Source: Roseburia hominis A2-183 (lineage in GTDB: Bacteria > Bacillota > Clostridia > Lachnospirales > Lachnospiraceae). From it: DNA of 64,000 nucleotides. The DNA is taken from assembly GCF_000225345.1 (NCBI RefSeq), contig NC_015977.1, forward strand, positions 3,528,126 through 3,592,125. Direction: 5' to 3'. Shown here in pieces: positions 8,690 through 18,090 of this stretch. The notes under the pieces were generated by a model, which ran no database searches, was not told where the DNA came from, and saw only the letters and a list, made by a program, of their open reading frames with translations. Numbering within the stretch: position 1 is the first letter of the stretch; each line of letters starts with the position of its first letter. Made by a program: the position numbers and the translations under genes.

Positions 8690-10408
8690 TCACGAACTTT
8701 CGGGCTGCGGCATGTCATGCTGCTCTTCCTCATCGTGATTCGTCAGCTTCTCATACTGATCCTGCGACATGGGGCGGCCAAAATAATAACCCTGAATATA
8801 GTCGCATCCGAGGTCATTTAAAAAATCCACCTGATGCTTTTCCTCCACACCTTCCGCAATCACCATCATGTCCAGAGATTCCGCCATCCGGATGACCGCC
8901 TCGATGATCTTTGCACCCTTTTCCGCGGTATTCCCCTTAGAGAAGAACTTCATGTCGATCTTTAACACATCAAGATCCACGTCCTTTAAAATGTTTAAGG
9001 AGGAGTAACCGCTCCCAAAGTCATCCATCAGAATCGTAAATCCGGCGTCATGCAGATAATTCACCGCTCTCTGGATCAATTCCGCATCCTCGGAAAAGAC
9101 GCTCTCCGTCAGTTCCAGGTTCAGATAATGCGGAGGAATATGATAGCGGTGGATGAGGTCAATCAGAGAATCCATAAAATCCGGGTTATAGAGGTTGACT
9201 CTGGATACGTTGACCGAAATTGGCGCCGGATTCCTTCCCTGGGAAAGCTCACTGTCTATGAACTGGCAGACTTTCTCCCACACGTAATAGTCCAACTTCG
9301 TGATAAAGCCGTTGCGCTCAAAGATCGGTATAAATTCGTTCGGAAGCACGATCTCACCGCTCGGCTTCTTCCAGCGCACCAGTGCCTCCGCTCCGTACGG
9401 AGCCATCTTTTTCAGCTGGTACTTCGGCTGGAAATAGACGATAAACTGCTGCTCTGCCAGCGCGGCATCCATCTCGTCAATGATATGCTGTTCGCGGAGC
9501 ACTTTCTGTCCGATCTCCTCCGTATATAAAACATCGTGAACCATGTACTGACCCTTGCACTGTGCCGCCGCAATCTCAGCGTTGTCGTGCATCGCCGCCA
9601 CTTCCATATCCGGATCGTCCACCAGATAAATGCCCGCGCAGGTCTCCAGATAATAATGTACGGAATGTTTCCGGATCTCTGCCCGGATTCCTTCCAGTAT
9701 GTGATAGATCACCGCACCATCTTCGTAGGGGACACACATTCCGAACACATCGCCGCCAAGGCGTCCGTATGTGCCTCTGCCGTAGGCTGTCATGACCTTG
9801 CGGATGGCTCCCGCCACAAAATGGATCAGCCGGTCTCCCTCTTTGGAGCCGTAGAGGGTATTGATAATCCGGAAACGGTCAATGTCAAAATGGATAAAAG
9901 CAAAATTCGCTCCCGCGCGCTGGTCTAAAAGTTCGCGGGTCGCCTGGTAGAACTTCTGCTGTCCGTAAATACCGGTAAGAAAATCATATTCCAGAAACCG
10001 CACCTTGCTTTTCTCGATGGCGTTTCCTGCGCGCAGTCTCATGATCCCGGGGCTGGAATTCTTCAGAACAAAATCCCATGCACCGAGCTCCAGGCTCTTC
10101 TGCTCTCTCTCAGGGTCGTCTTCTGTCGTACACACCACAACCGGAAGATAGCTGTACTCCTTCCGCTTCCGATACATCTCCAAAAATTCATAACCGTCCA
10201 TCACAGGCATCATCAGATCCAGCATAATCAGCGAAATCTGCGCTCTTTTTCTGGAAAGAATCTCCAACGCCTGCTTTCCGTTACATGCTTCTAGGATGTC
10301 GTAATCCGATCTCAAAACATCCGCCACTGCCATCCGGTCCTGCTGACAGTCATCTACGATCAGTACATATTTTCTTCTACCCATACAAGCCCCCGTACCT
10401 TGAAACAC
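8690..10408 (-). CDS. Response regulator with GGDEF and EAL domains (c-di-GMP phosphodiesterase)
   Basis: The protein (572 residues) has three domains. Residues about 12-130 are a CheY-like receiver (VLIVDDC, phospho-acceptor in LIMLDLMMPVMDGYE, switch Thr in VCTTED, Lys in VLKNSS). Residues about 145-300 are a GGDEF domain whose signature is GGDVF, so the cyclase site is altered. Residues about 310-560 are an EAL domain with AEALVRW, NLELTES, MDDFGSG, LKIDMKF and VIAEGVE, the set expected of an active phosphodiesterase. The simplest reading is a phosphorylation-controlled c-di-GMP hydrolase with a regulatory GGDEF. The start may be GTG at 10408 (AGGAG 11 bases before) or ATG at 10384. It lies between spmA and spmB. 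Confidence 0.9.
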   Translation of the reverse strand: MFQGTGACMGRRKYVLIVDDCQQDRMAVADVLRSDYDILEACNGKQALEILSRKRAQISLIMLDLMMPVMDGYEFLEMYRKRKEYSYLPVVVCTTEDDPEREQKSLELGAWDFVLKNSSPGIMRLRAGNAIEKSKVRFLEYDFLTGIYGQQKFYQATRELLDQRAGANFAFIHFDIDRFRIINTLYGSKEGDRLIHFVAGAIRKVMTAYGRGTYGRLGGDVFGMCVPYEDGAVIYHILEGIRAEIRKHSVHYYLETCAGIYLVDDPDMEVAAMHDNAEIAAAQCKGQYMVHDVLYTEEIGQKVLREQHIIDEMDAALAEQQFIVYFQPKYQLKKMAPYGAEALVRWKKPSGEIVLPNEFIPIFERNGFITKLDYYVWEKVCQFIDSELSQGRNPAPISVNVSRVNLYNPDFMDSLIDLIHRYHIPPHYLNLELTESVFSEDAELIQRAVNYLHDAGFTILMDDFGSGYSSLNILKDVDLDVLKIDMKFFSKGNTAEKGAKIIEAVIRMAESLDMMVIAEGVEEKHQVDFLNDLGCDYIQGYYFGRPMSQDQYEKLTNHDEEEQHDMPQPESS

Positions 10409-10453
10409 GATCTGCGTTTCTCCTATGTACTATTATAGTTTTTTCGTTTCCTT

Positions 10454-11059
10454 TCAGCAACGTTTTTTTAACTTACAAAAGATAATTGCCGCCGCGGTAC
10501 TACATATAGTCGCAATAAGTCCCGGACCCACTACTGCTGCGGGATTGACGCTCCCGTACTGGCTCCGGTACGCGATGATATTGACCGGAATCAGCTGCAG
10601 GGACGAGATGTTGACGATCAGAAACGTGCACATCTCATCCGTGGCAATATCCGGTCCGCGTTTCCGCGAGGTTCCTTTTTGTCCGCAGAGTTCCAGGTTA
10701 CGCTCCTGCAATGCCTCCATCGCTTTTAATCCCGCCGGCGTTGCCGCCCAGCCAAGTCCAAAGACATTTGCAATCATATTCGTCGCAATGTATTCGTTGG
10801 CGGGGTGCTCCTGCGGGAGATCCGGAAACAGGAAATGCAGCACCGGGCGCATTCTCCGTGAAAGTCCCTCAATGATCCCCGCCTTTTCCGCAATCCGCAT
10901 CAGTCCCACCCAGAAAGACATCACTCCCATCATGGTAATACAAAGCGTAACCGCCTCTTTTGCCGAATCGAGCGCCGCCGTCGTAATCTGCGGCAGGGTT
11001 CCGTGGAACGCCCCGTAGATGATGCCCGTCAGAATCATAAATGCCCAAAGATAATTCAT
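10454..11059 (-). CDS. spmA: Spore maturation protein SpmA
   Basis: SpmA is the partner of SpmB in spore-core dehydration, with a nucleoside-recognition/Gate domain. The 201 residues contain several membrane segments and family stretches TTAALDSAKEAVTLCITMMG, FWVGLMRIAEKAG, ATNMIANVFGLGWAATPAGL and IIAYRSQYGSVNPA. The ATG at 11059 has GAGGGG upstream. It is first in the row spmA, EAL gene, spmB, with only 45 bases to the EAL gene, so one transcript is likely. Confidence 0.92.
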   Translation of the reverse strand: MNYLWAFMILTGIIYGAFHGTLPQITTAALDSAKEAVTLCITMMGVMSFWVGLMRIAEKAGIIEGLSRRMRPVLHFLFPDLPQEHPANEYIATNMIANVFGLGWAATPAGLKAMEALQERNLELCGQKGTSRKRGPDIATDEMCTFLIVNISSLQLIPVNIIAYRSQYGSVNPAAVVGPGLIATICSTAAAIIFCKLKKRC

Positions 11060-11242
11060 ATCCCCTCACCCGTTTTTATCGTTTCTCCATATATATGCAT
11101 CCCGGAATAAATCTTGACAGCACCCCCTTGATGCGCAAAAGCATCGCAGAACTTTTGAATAATTGCACATTTTCCCACATAGAATATGTTAATTTTCCGG
11201 CACAGGAGTTTTCTCCACTGCCGCGTTTCCCGAGGTGTTTGT

Positions 11243-13027
11243 TTGCATTCTTCGTTTATCCACACATTTTCCCGGCAATTCGTCCTTTTTCCACTGATGA
11301 CGTCCGTTTTTCTGCTCAACGGATGCTCCCGCTTCTCCATGCAGACGGATTTCGTCGCCGGTTCCACGTCCTCCTTCGATGCGTTTCTTGATGATTTTTT
11401 CCGGGCGGAGGTCTCCTCCAACACGATCAATCTTCATTTTTCACTGTCCCATCCGGAAAACTACGGCATTACAGAGACTCCGATCACGCTCGGCAGTCTC
11501 TCGGAAGAAGCACTTGCCGCATCCCATGCATCTCTGGAGAACACGCTCGCGGCTCTGGCAAAATACGACCGCGATGCCCTTCCGCCCTCCGGTCAGCTCA
11601 CCTATGACGTCTTGCAGGATTATCTTAAGACGGAGCTCTCCGCATCCGATCTGACTCTCTACGACGAGCCGCTGCGCCCTACGACCGGCATTCAGTCGCA
11701 GCTTCCCGTACTATATGAGGAATACCGTTTCCGGCAGCCAGCCGACGTGGAGGACTATCTCGCGCTCCTCGCCCTGACCGGCGATTATTTCGACCAGATC
11801 ATCCGCTTCGAGCAGCAGAAAGCACAGGCCGGGCTTTTTATGTCCGACTATGCCTGCAACACACTGATTTCACAGTGTAACGCCTTCACAGCTGACCCGG
11901 ATCAACACTATCTCATCCAGACCTTCGATCACAAAATCGATGCCATGTCAGAATTGACGGAAAACCAAAAGACACTCTACAAGGAAAAAAATGCCGCTCT
12001 GGTGCGGGAACATGTGCTTCCCGCCTACACCCATCTTGCCGCGGCGCTCACAGAGCTTCTCGGCAGCGGCAAAAACGATATGGGGCTCTGTTACTTTGCA
12101 GACGGAAAAGATTACTACCGCTACCTGGTCTGCCACAACACCGGGAGCGCTTCCGATCTTCCGGCGCTGCAGGACCGGATCTTAGAAAAACGGCAAAGCG
12201 ACCTGCAGCAGGCGGCAGCACTCCTCTCCGAAAACCCGCAGTTAAAAGCATCCCAGACGACCGTCCGGCTTCCTGCCGCCGATCCCATTGCAACGCTAAA
12301 CGGGCTGCAGGAGGCGATGCGCGCAAATTTTCCTGCACCACCCGAGACCACATTTACTGTAAGTTCTATTGACGAGTGCATGGAAGACTATATGGCGCCT
12401 GCGTTTTACATCACCTCGCCCATTGACGATTATGCGCAGAACTCCATATTTATCAATGCCTCCACCGACACCTCCTCCCTGCGGTATTTCACAACGCTGG
12501 CGCACGAGGGCTTCCCCGGCCACCTTTATCAGACGGTGATGTCCTATGAAGCCGGACTGCATCCCGTGCGGTTTCTGCTGAATTATCCGGGCTATGTCGA
12601 GGGCTGGGCGACCTATGTGGAGATGATCTCGTACCATTATGCCGGGCTGGACGATGACCTCGCCTCGCTGCTCTCCCTGAATCAGTCCGCCCTCCTGAGT
12701 CTCTATGCGTCGACGGATCTGGGAATCCACTACGACGGCTGGAGCTTTTCCGACACAACCGCTTTCTGGAAAGACTTCGGCATCACGGATCAGACCGCAC
12801 TGCGCGAAATCTATGAGCTGATCGTGGAAGAACCCGCCCATTATCTGAAATATTATGTGGGATATATGGAATTTGTGGATTTAAAAGAAAAGGCACAGGA
12901 AACCTACGGAAGCGCCTACAGCGATATCGCTTTTCATAAGGCTCTGCTCTCCATCGGTCCTGCACCTTTTTCGATCATTGAAACGTATCTGGATAATTAT
13001 TATCTGCCGGATGCGGCTCCCCAATAG
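11243..13027 (+). CDS. DUF885 family lipoprotein, putative metallopeptidase-like
   Basis: The protein carries the DUF885 signatures THAEGFPGH-like (TLAHEGFPGHLYQ, His/Glu/His pattern near residue 430) and EGWATYVEM, which resemble zinc metallopeptidase motifs; a hydrolytic role is inferred, not shown. The N-terminus is a lipoprotein signal ending in LLNGC, so the protein should be anchored on the outer face of the membrane. I chose TTG at 11243 because GAGGT lies six bases before it and it gives a normal 27-residue signal; an ATG at 11186 is open but lacks a binding site. It is on the plus strand, against most neighbours, and ends at a shared bidirectional terminator. Confidence 0.85.
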   Translation: MHSSFIHTFSRQFVLFPLMTSVFLLNGCSRFSMQTDFVAGSTSSFDAFLDDFFRAEVSSNTINLHFSLSHPENYGITETPITLGSLSEEALAASHASLENTLAALAKYDRDALPPSGQLTYDVLQDYLKTELSASDLTLYDEPLRPTTGIQSQLPVLYEEYRFRQPADVEDYLALLALTGDYFDQIIRFEQQKAQAGLFMSDYACNTLISQCNAFTADPDQHYLIQTFDHKIDAMSELTENQKTLYKEKNAALVREHVLPAYTHLAAALTELLGSGKNDMGLCYFADGKDYYRYLVCHNTGSASDLPALQDRILEKRQSDLQQAAALLSENPQLKASQTTVRLPAADPIATLNGLQEAMRANFPAPPETTFTVSSIDECMEDYMAPAFYITSPIDDYAQNSIFINASTDTSSLRYFTTLAHEGFPGHLYQTVMSYEAGLHPVRFLLNYPGYVEGWATYVEMISYHYAGLDDDLASLLSLNQSALLSLYASTDLGIHYDGWSFSDTTAFWKDFGITDQTALREIYELIVEEPAHYLKYYVGYMEFVDLKEKAQETYGSAYSDIAFHKALLSIGPAPFSIIETYLDNYYLPDAAPQ

Positions 13028-13107
13028 CCCCGGCGCAGCTTATGCGTCACATGTATCGTTTCCAACATAAACCAAAATGTTTTTGCGAATTGTAATATGA
13101 TATTGGT

Positions 13108-13148
13108 AAAAAACGCTGCAACACGGTCATCCCCGTTTGCAGCGTTTT
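13108..13148. terminator. Bidirectional terminator between DUF885 gene and rsmI
   Basis: AAAAAACGCTGCAA and TTGCAGCGTTTT form a 12-base or longer stem with a run of T on both strands, between two converging genes. Confidence 0.9.
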
Positions 13149-13186
13149 CTAATATAACACAGTATTTTCATTTATGTAAGTATTTT

Positions 13187-14026
13187 TTAAGACAACAGCG
13201 CCTGGTAGACATCGCGCTTGCTGATGCCGCGGTCCTTTGCCACCAGCTTCATCGCTTCCTTCCGGCTGATCCCCTGCTTCTCATAAACTTCCATATGCTC
13301 CTCGAGCGACAGGTTCTCCCAGTTCCTCTGCTCTTCCTGCTTCAATTCCTCAAATGTCTTTCCGGCGATTACCAGGACATACTCTCCGCGGGGTTCATTG
13401 TCTTTATAATATTCAAGAATCTCTGAAAATGTCGTTAATGTCTTTTCTTCGTACCGCTTTGTCAGTTCCCTGCACACGGTTAATTTCCGTTCCCCGAGCG
13501 TCCCATACAGTTCTTCCAGTGTGCGGATCAGATGGTGCGGCGCCTCGTAGATAATGATTGTACGCGTCTCATTGACCAGCTGTGAGAGCACTGCTGCCCG
13601 CTCTTTTTTCTCCCTCGGCAGAAACGCCTCAAACGCAAACCGTCTGGTCGGCTGCCCCGACATCGTGAGTGCGGTGATACATGCCGCCGGTCCCGGCAGA
13701 GACGTCACCTCAATGCCTTCCTCATAGCAGATGCGCACGAGATCCTCCCCCGGGTCCGAGATACCCGGCGTCCCCGCATCCGTAATCAGTGCGATGTCAA
13801 GTCCCTCGCGCATCTTATCCACCAGCTGATACGCTTTCTCGATCTTATTGTACTCGTGATAGCTCGTCATCGGCGTCCGGATCTCAAAATGATTCAGCAG
13901 CCTGATGGAATTTCTGGTATCCTCCGCCGCAATCAGATCGACTTCCTTTAAGGTTCTCACCACCCGGTAGGTGATGTCCTCCAGATTTCCGATCGGAGTG
14001 GCACACAAATATAACTTTCCCGCCAT
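13187..14026 (-). CDS. rsmI: 16S rRNA (cytidine-1402-2'-O)-methyltransferase RsmI
   Basis: RsmI 2'-O-methylates C1402 of 16S rRNA using SAM. The 279 residues start MAGKLYLCATPIGNLEDITY, the family N-terminus, and contain LIAAEDTRNS, ALITDAGTPGISDPG, TSLPGPAACITALTMSG and the C-terminal KEAMKLVAKDRGISKRDVYQ. The frame is open 19 codons upstream, but the ATG at 14026 has AAAGG before it and matches the family. In Bacillus the gene lies in the same holB-ricT-trmN neighbourhood; here lgt intervenes. Confidence 0.96.
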   Translation of the reverse strand: MAGKLYLCATPIGNLEDITYRVVRTLKEVDLIAAEDTRNSIRLLNHFEIRTPMTSYHEYNKIEKAYQLVDKMREGLDIALITDAGTPGISDPGEDLVRICYEEGIEVTSLPGPAACITALTMSGQPTRRFAFEAFLPREKKERAAVLSQLVNETRTIIIYEAPHHLIRTLEELYGTLGERKLTVCRELTKRYEEKTLTTFSEILEYYKDNEPRGEYVLVIAGKTFEELKQEEQRNWENLSLEEHMEVYEKQGISRKEAMKLVAKDRGISKRDVYQALLS

Positions 14027-14092
14027 AACTTTTCCTTTCGTCGTGCATAAAGCGCGCACATCCTGTATACTTCCCGCGTGCATTCCTGCCTG

Positions 14093-14872
14093 CTATCCGA
14101 CAGACTTCTCCTCGGCCACATTCCCCACTCCTGCAAGCTTCGGTGCAGCGAAATACAGTACGATTCCTCCGATCACCGCGCCGATGGAGATCAACTGCGA
14201 CGTGGACAGCACACCCACACTGCCTCTGTAATCGTTGCGCAAAAACTCCACGGCAAATCTTCCGATTCCGTACAGCACAAGATAAGCCGCCGCAACGCGT
14301 CCGGTCTTCGGTCTCTTCGATGCAAACCATAACAGCAGCGCGCAGATGATAAAATCTCCCGCCGCTGAGATCAGCTGCGTCGGTATCAGCTTCACACCGT
14401 TCGGTGCGAACGAGGAGTTATGAAACGTGATTCCGTACCACGCATCCGTCTCCCTGCCGTAGCAACAGCCCGCAAAAAAGCAGCCAAAGCGGCCGAAGCC
14501 TTGTGCAAACGAAACCGCCGGCATCACCAGATCAAAATACGGCATAAACGCCTGCTTTTTCGTGCGGCAGTAGATATAACTTGCCAGAATTCCACCGATG
14601 ATTCCTCCGTAGACCACATAGCCGTTCTTGAAATCCCAGAGGATGGACGGATCTTTCAGGATCTCCGGAATCTCTACAATATAATATAAAATCCTGGTTC
14701 CGAGCATTCCGCCGATGATGGCGCAGAAGAAAATGCCCCAGATGATATCCTCATCATAGCCTCTTTTTTTGCCCCGGCGCAGCGTCATCAGCAATGCCGC
14801 CAGAAAACCTGCTGCAATCATCACTCCATACATATGAATGGTAATCGGTCCTATCACAATATCATTAAACAT
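14093..14872 (-). CDS. lgt: Prolipoprotein diacylglyceryl transferase Lgt
   Basis: Lgt transfers diacylglycerol from phosphatidylglycerol to the lipobox Cys of prolipoproteins. The 259 residues have about seven membrane segments and the family motifs YGVMIAAGFLAALL, YVVYGGIIGG, and GRFGCFFAGCCYGRET, which contains the conserved Arg/Gly signature; GIGRFAVEFLRND follows near the C-terminus. The ATG at 14872 has AAAGG upstream. It provides the modification required by the lipoproteins seen elsewhere in this window. Confidence 0.96.
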   Translation of the reverse strand: MFNDIVIGPITIHMYGVMIAAGFLAALLMTLRRGKKRGYDEDIIWGIFFCAIIGGMLGTRILYYIVEIPEILKDPSILWDFKNGYVVYGGIIGGILASYIYCRTKKQAFMPYFDLVMPAVSFAQGFGRFGCFFAGCCYGRETDAWYGITFHNSSFAPNGVKLIPTQLISAAGDFIICALLLWFASKRPKTGRVAAAYLVLYGIGRFAVEFLRNDYRGSVGVLSTSQLISIGAVIGGIVLYFAAPKLAGVGNVAEEKSVG

Positions 14873-14937
14873 ATTTTTTTCCTTTCTGCCACAGCGTCCT
14901 GTCCGCTGCTTTCTGTGCCGCCATACCCGTTCATTTG

Positions 14938-15681
14938 TTAATATCCGTAGATATCATAGATTTCATCCGTGTATACACCCTGTTCCTTATAAACGATCAG
15001 CGGCTTTTCCACCGTCAGTCTCGATCTGCCGCCGCGGCTTCCCTCCAGCAGAACCATGTTCGGCTCCTTGTCCACGTACGGATAGACCAGCTGCATCCGC
15101 TTGGGTTCAATGCCGCAGGCAACCATCTTGCTCATAATCTCCGCAAGCCGGAACGGACGGTGTACCATGTAAAATCTCCCGCCCGGCACAAGCAGCTTCG
15201 CCGACTCCCGCAGAATATCGTCCAGGGTACACAGAACCTCATGGCGTGCAATCGCTTTTGCCTCCGAGCCGGAACTGATTCCGTGCTGTCCGATCATATA
15301 CGGCGGATTGGTGGTGACAATATCAAAAGAAGATGCCCCGAATATTCCCGAGGCATCTTTGATATCGCCTGTCACAACCCGGATCTTTTCTTCCAGGTGA
15401 TTATATAATACGCTTCTTCTCGCCATATCCGCGCTCTCTTCCTGAATCTCCAGCGCGGTAAAATCTTCTGCCTCCGTCTTTGCCTCCATTAAGATCGGGA
15501 TAATCCCGGTGCCCGTCCCCAGATCAAGCACACGCTCTCCCCGTCTGGCACGCGCGAATCCCGACAACAGCACGGCATCCATACCGAAACAGAATCTCGC
15601 CGGATCCTGAATGATATAGTAGCCGTTCCGGTGCAGTTCATCCAGACGCTCGTTTTCATGGACAAGATTATTTGGTGTCAT
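14938..15681 (-). CDS. tRNA1(Val) (adenine-N6)-methyltransferase-like protein (TrmN family)
   Basis: This is a class I SAM-dependent methyltransferase: motif I LDLGTGTGIIPILM, an acidic residue after motif II (ALEIQEES), and the N6-adenine motif TTNPPYMIG. About 247 residues match YabB/TrmN6 length, and the N-terminal FCFGMDAVLLSGFA is typical. The exact tRNA position is inferred from family. The ATG at 15681 lies inside the end of ricT (14-base overlap), implying translational coupling; GGGAGG lies somewhat far upstream and an adjacent TTG could also start. In Bacillus the same position is held by yabB. Confidence 0.9.
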   Translation of the reverse strand: MTPNNLVHENERLDELHRNGYYIIQDPARFCFGMDAVLLSGFARARRGERVLDLGTGTGIIPILMEAKTEAEDFTALEIQEESADMARRSVLYNHLEEKIRVVTGDIKDASGIFGASSFDIVTTNPPYMIGQHGISSGSEAKAIARHEVLCTLDDILRESAKLLVPGGRFYMVHRPFRLAEIMSKMVACGIEPKRMQLVYPYVDKEPNMVLLEGSRGGRSRLTVEKPLIVYKEQGVYTDEIYDIYGY

Positions 15682-16579
15682 CAATCTTGGATTTTCCTCC
15701 CTTATCCTCAAGCGCAGACAATTCCTTCAGCTCCTTTGCAGAAAGCTTTATATTTTCCTTTCTGCGGCGCGGACGGAACTTCAGCTCGTCCACCGGATAG
15801 TCCCGGAGTTCTTTTTCATCGTCCACCTCTACCAGTACCTTCACCATCTGGCGGAGCACATTGACCGAAGACACTTCTCCTTTCAGTCCGTCCACCGTCG
15901 TCACGCGGTCGCCGATACCCGGAAGTCTGCTGTTGAGATACTCGTAGGTCTCTTCCTCATTCTTCAGGCAGCACATCAGTCTTCCGCACACACCCGAGAT
16001 CTTGGTCGGATTCAAAGAAAGATTCTGCTCTTTTGCCATCTTGATGGAAACCGGCGCAAATTCCGAGAGATAGGTGTTGCAGCACAGCGCACGTCCGCAG
16101 ATACCGATTCCGCCCATGATCTTTGTCTCATCGCGCACACCGATCTGGCGAAGCTCGATTCTGGTGCGGAATACCGCTGCGAGGTCTTTTACCAGCTCAC
16201 GGAAATCGATTCTTCCGTCCGCCGTGAAGTAAAACAACAGCTTATTATTGTCAAACGTGTATTCCGCCTCGACAAGCTTCATATCGAGCTTGTGCTTGGC
16301 AATCTTCTCAAGACAGATGCGGAAAGCATCCTTCTCTTTTTCCCGGTTCTTCGCAACCGTCTTCTCGTCCGCCTCCGTCGCAATGCGGATGACCGGTTTT
16401 AACGGCTGGATGACATCCTCCTCCGAAACCCCTTTCGGCTCCGTCATGACCGTTCCCATCTCGACACCGCGGGCGGTCTCCACGATTACGTGCATTCCCG
16501 CATGGATGTCCAGCTTGCCCGGTTCAAAATAATATATCTTGCCCGCATTCCGAAAGCGGACTCCTACTACTTTTACCAT
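15668..16579 (-). CDS. ricT: PSP1 domain protein RicT/YaaT
   Basis: RicT belongs to the Ric complex, which carries iron-sulfur clusters, promotes mRNA maturation and affects sporulation entry in Bacillus. The 303 residues contain the PSP1 core with GVEMGTVM, YYFTADGRIDFRELVKDLA, TRIELRQIGVRDE, and the Cys-rich part GGIGICGRALCCNTYL and ISGVCGRLMCCLKNE; the clustered Cys fit cluster binding. The ATG at 16579 has AAGGAG upstream. It sits 4 bases after holB, and its end overlaps the methyltransferase start. Confidence 0.95.
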   Translation of the reverse strand: MVKVVGVRFRNAGKIYYFEPGKLDIHAGMHVIVETARGVEMGTVMTEPKGVSEEDVIQPLKPVIRIATEADEKTVAKNREKEKDAFRICLEKIAKHKLDMKLVEAEYTFDNNKLLFYFTADGRIDFRELVKDLAAVFRTRIELRQIGVRDETKIMGGIGICGRALCCNTYLSEFAPVSIKMAKEQNLSLNPTKISGVCGRLMCCLKNEEETYEYLNSRLPGIGDRVTTVDGLKGEVSSVNVLRQMVKVLVEVDDEKELRDYPVDELKFRPRRRKENIKLSAKELKELSALEDKGGKSKIDDTK

Positions 16580-16583
16580 ATTT

Positions 16584-17606
16584 CTAGTTCTCCTTTATTG
16601 TCAGCAACAGCAGTTCCATTGTGAGGTCAAAGTTGACGTTGGCATTGAGCCGGATCTGTGCTTTGCGCAGCGCCTCTAAGATCGTCTCGATGCCGCTGTA
16701 GGAACTCTTCTCTGCCTGCCGCTTGATGTCGTACACTTCATCCTTGAAGATCAGGCCGTTCACGTCGCCGGTTGCTTTAAACAGCAGCACGTCCCGATAC
16801 CATACCATCATCAGATCAAAGTAATCATTGATCGAAAGCTTGTATGTAGCGATCTGCTTTACCGCCTCTGTCATCTCATACAGATCGATGTCCCGAAGCC
16901 TCTTGATCAGCTGGAGCACCGCGTCCTTTAACTCGTTGAACTCCTCCGAGGACGCAAGCTGAATGGCTTTTCCGACGTTACCCTGCGCGAATGCCACACA
17001 TACGTCCGCCTGGTAGTCCGGAATCTGATACTTGCGCATCAGATAGCCGCGGATCTTCTCATCCGGCACTGCCTTGATGTTCAATGTGACACAGCGGGAT
17101 AAGATCGTCGGCAGAAAAGCGGCAGCGTTTGTGGTAAGAAGAATCAGAATCGCGTAGGCAGGCGGCTCCTCAATCGTCTTAAGCAGCGCATTCTGTGCCT
17201 GCTCGTTCATCTTCTCGGCTTCATCGATCATATAGATCTTATATCTGCTGCTGTAAGGTTTGATTACTATATCGTTGTTGACCTGGGTACGGATATCATC
17301 GACCGAGATCGTATTCGGCTTCTCATGCCGCACATAGATGATGTCCGGCTGGTTCTTCGTCATCGCCTGCTTACAGGAATGACATTCCATACACGGCTCC
17401 ACGTCGGACGGCTGCGCGGCATTTTTCACCACGTCCTCCAGCTTCTCACACTCGAGTGTCTGGGCAAACGCCTCCGCGAGCATCATTTTGCCGGACTTAT
17501 CCGGTCCGTTTATGATGTATGCATGTGATACCTTATCCATTGTGACTGCATTCTGCAGATGCTCTATGATCTGCTCATGCCCTAAAATAGCTTTAAATCC
17601 TGCCAT
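16584..17606 (-). CDS. holB: DNA polymerase III delta' subunit
   Basis: HolB is the clamp-loader delta' subunit. The 340 residues begin FKAILGHEQIIEHLQNAV, then SHAYIINGPDKSGKMMLAEAFAQ (a P-loop-like segment), paired zinc-binding Cys (CMECHSCKQ), the Walker-B-like YKIYMIDEAEKMNEQAQNAL and the SRC motif PTILSRC. The ATG at 17606 follows GAGGG. It lies in the conserved row guanylate-kinase-like gene, yaaR, holB, ricT, as in Bacillus, and is probably co-transcribed with it. Confidence 0.95.
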   Translation of the reverse strand: MAGFKAILGHEQIIEHLQNAVTMDKVSHAYIINGPDKSGKMMLAEAFAQTLECEKLEDVVKNAAQPSDVEPCMECHSCKQAMTKNQPDIIYVRHEKPNTISVDDIRTQVNNDIVIKPYSSRYKIYMIDEAEKMNEQAQNALLKTIEEPPAYAILILLTTNAAAFLPTILSRCVTLNIKAVPDEKIRGYLMRKYQIPDYQADVCVAFAQGNVGKAIQLASSEEFNELKDAVLQLIKRLRDIDLYEMTEAVKQIATYKLSINDYFDLMMVWYRDVLLFKATGDVNGLIFKDEVYDIKRQAEKSSYSGIETILEALRKAQIRLNANVNFDLTMELLLLTIKEN

Positions 17607-17624
17607 AGCTTCCCTCGTTTTATG

Positions 17625-18065
17625 TTAAGTCAGAATATCCAACAGAAGTCCCTGGATCTCCCCGATCTTGCTCAAGATCGTGATGTGATCCTTCTCATCC
17701 TTGACCAGTTCCTGTGCAAGTTCGTCCAGGTTGGCATCAATCAGCCGGATCAGTCCGTAGACTCTGTGGCGTCCCTTGCGGTCCAGGAAATTCTCTCTTG
17801 AAAACTTATGAGAGCGGTAGACCACTTCATTCATAAAATCACGGATCAGTCCGCGGTACTTTTTCATATCGCGGATGTCCATATGTTCCGCGATCCGGTT
17901 CCCCTGAAACGTAATGTCCGATAACAGACTGTCCACCTTCGCCTGAAGCTCTGCATCCGTGATCGCGCTCGCCAGCGTGAACTTGAACGTTCCGTCGCCG
18001 GTCTCCGTCGTCACCGTGTCCGGCACCTGCGTCACCATCTGTGCCTGATTCACCTTAATATCCAA
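17625..18065 (-). CDS. YaaR family protein (DUF327)
   Basis: About 146 residues, mostly helical, match the YaaR/DUF327 family found beside holB in Firmicutes; the function is unknown. Conserved stretches are [21 protein letters not shown] and [20 protein letters not shown] [39 protein letters not shown] prefer TTG at 18065 because AGAGGGTGG lies just upstream and the product then starts DIKVNQAQ like its relatives. An ATG at 18098, overlapping the previous gene by 8 bases, is the alternative. Confidence 0.85.
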   Translation of the reverse strand: MDIKVNQAQMVTQVPDTVTTETGDGTFKFTLASAITDAELQAKVDSLLSDITFQGNRIAEHMDIRDMKKYRGLIRDFMNEVVYRSHKFSRENFLDRKGRHRVYGLIRLIDANLDELAQELVKDEKDHITILSKIGEIQGLLLDILT

Positions 18066-18090
18066 TCTGCCACCCTCTTTCCCTGATCCG

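Noticed and set aside
15668..15681. Overlap of ricT and the trmN-like gene as a frameshift
   Set aside because: Both genes are intact with family ends; the 14-base overlap is normal coupling.
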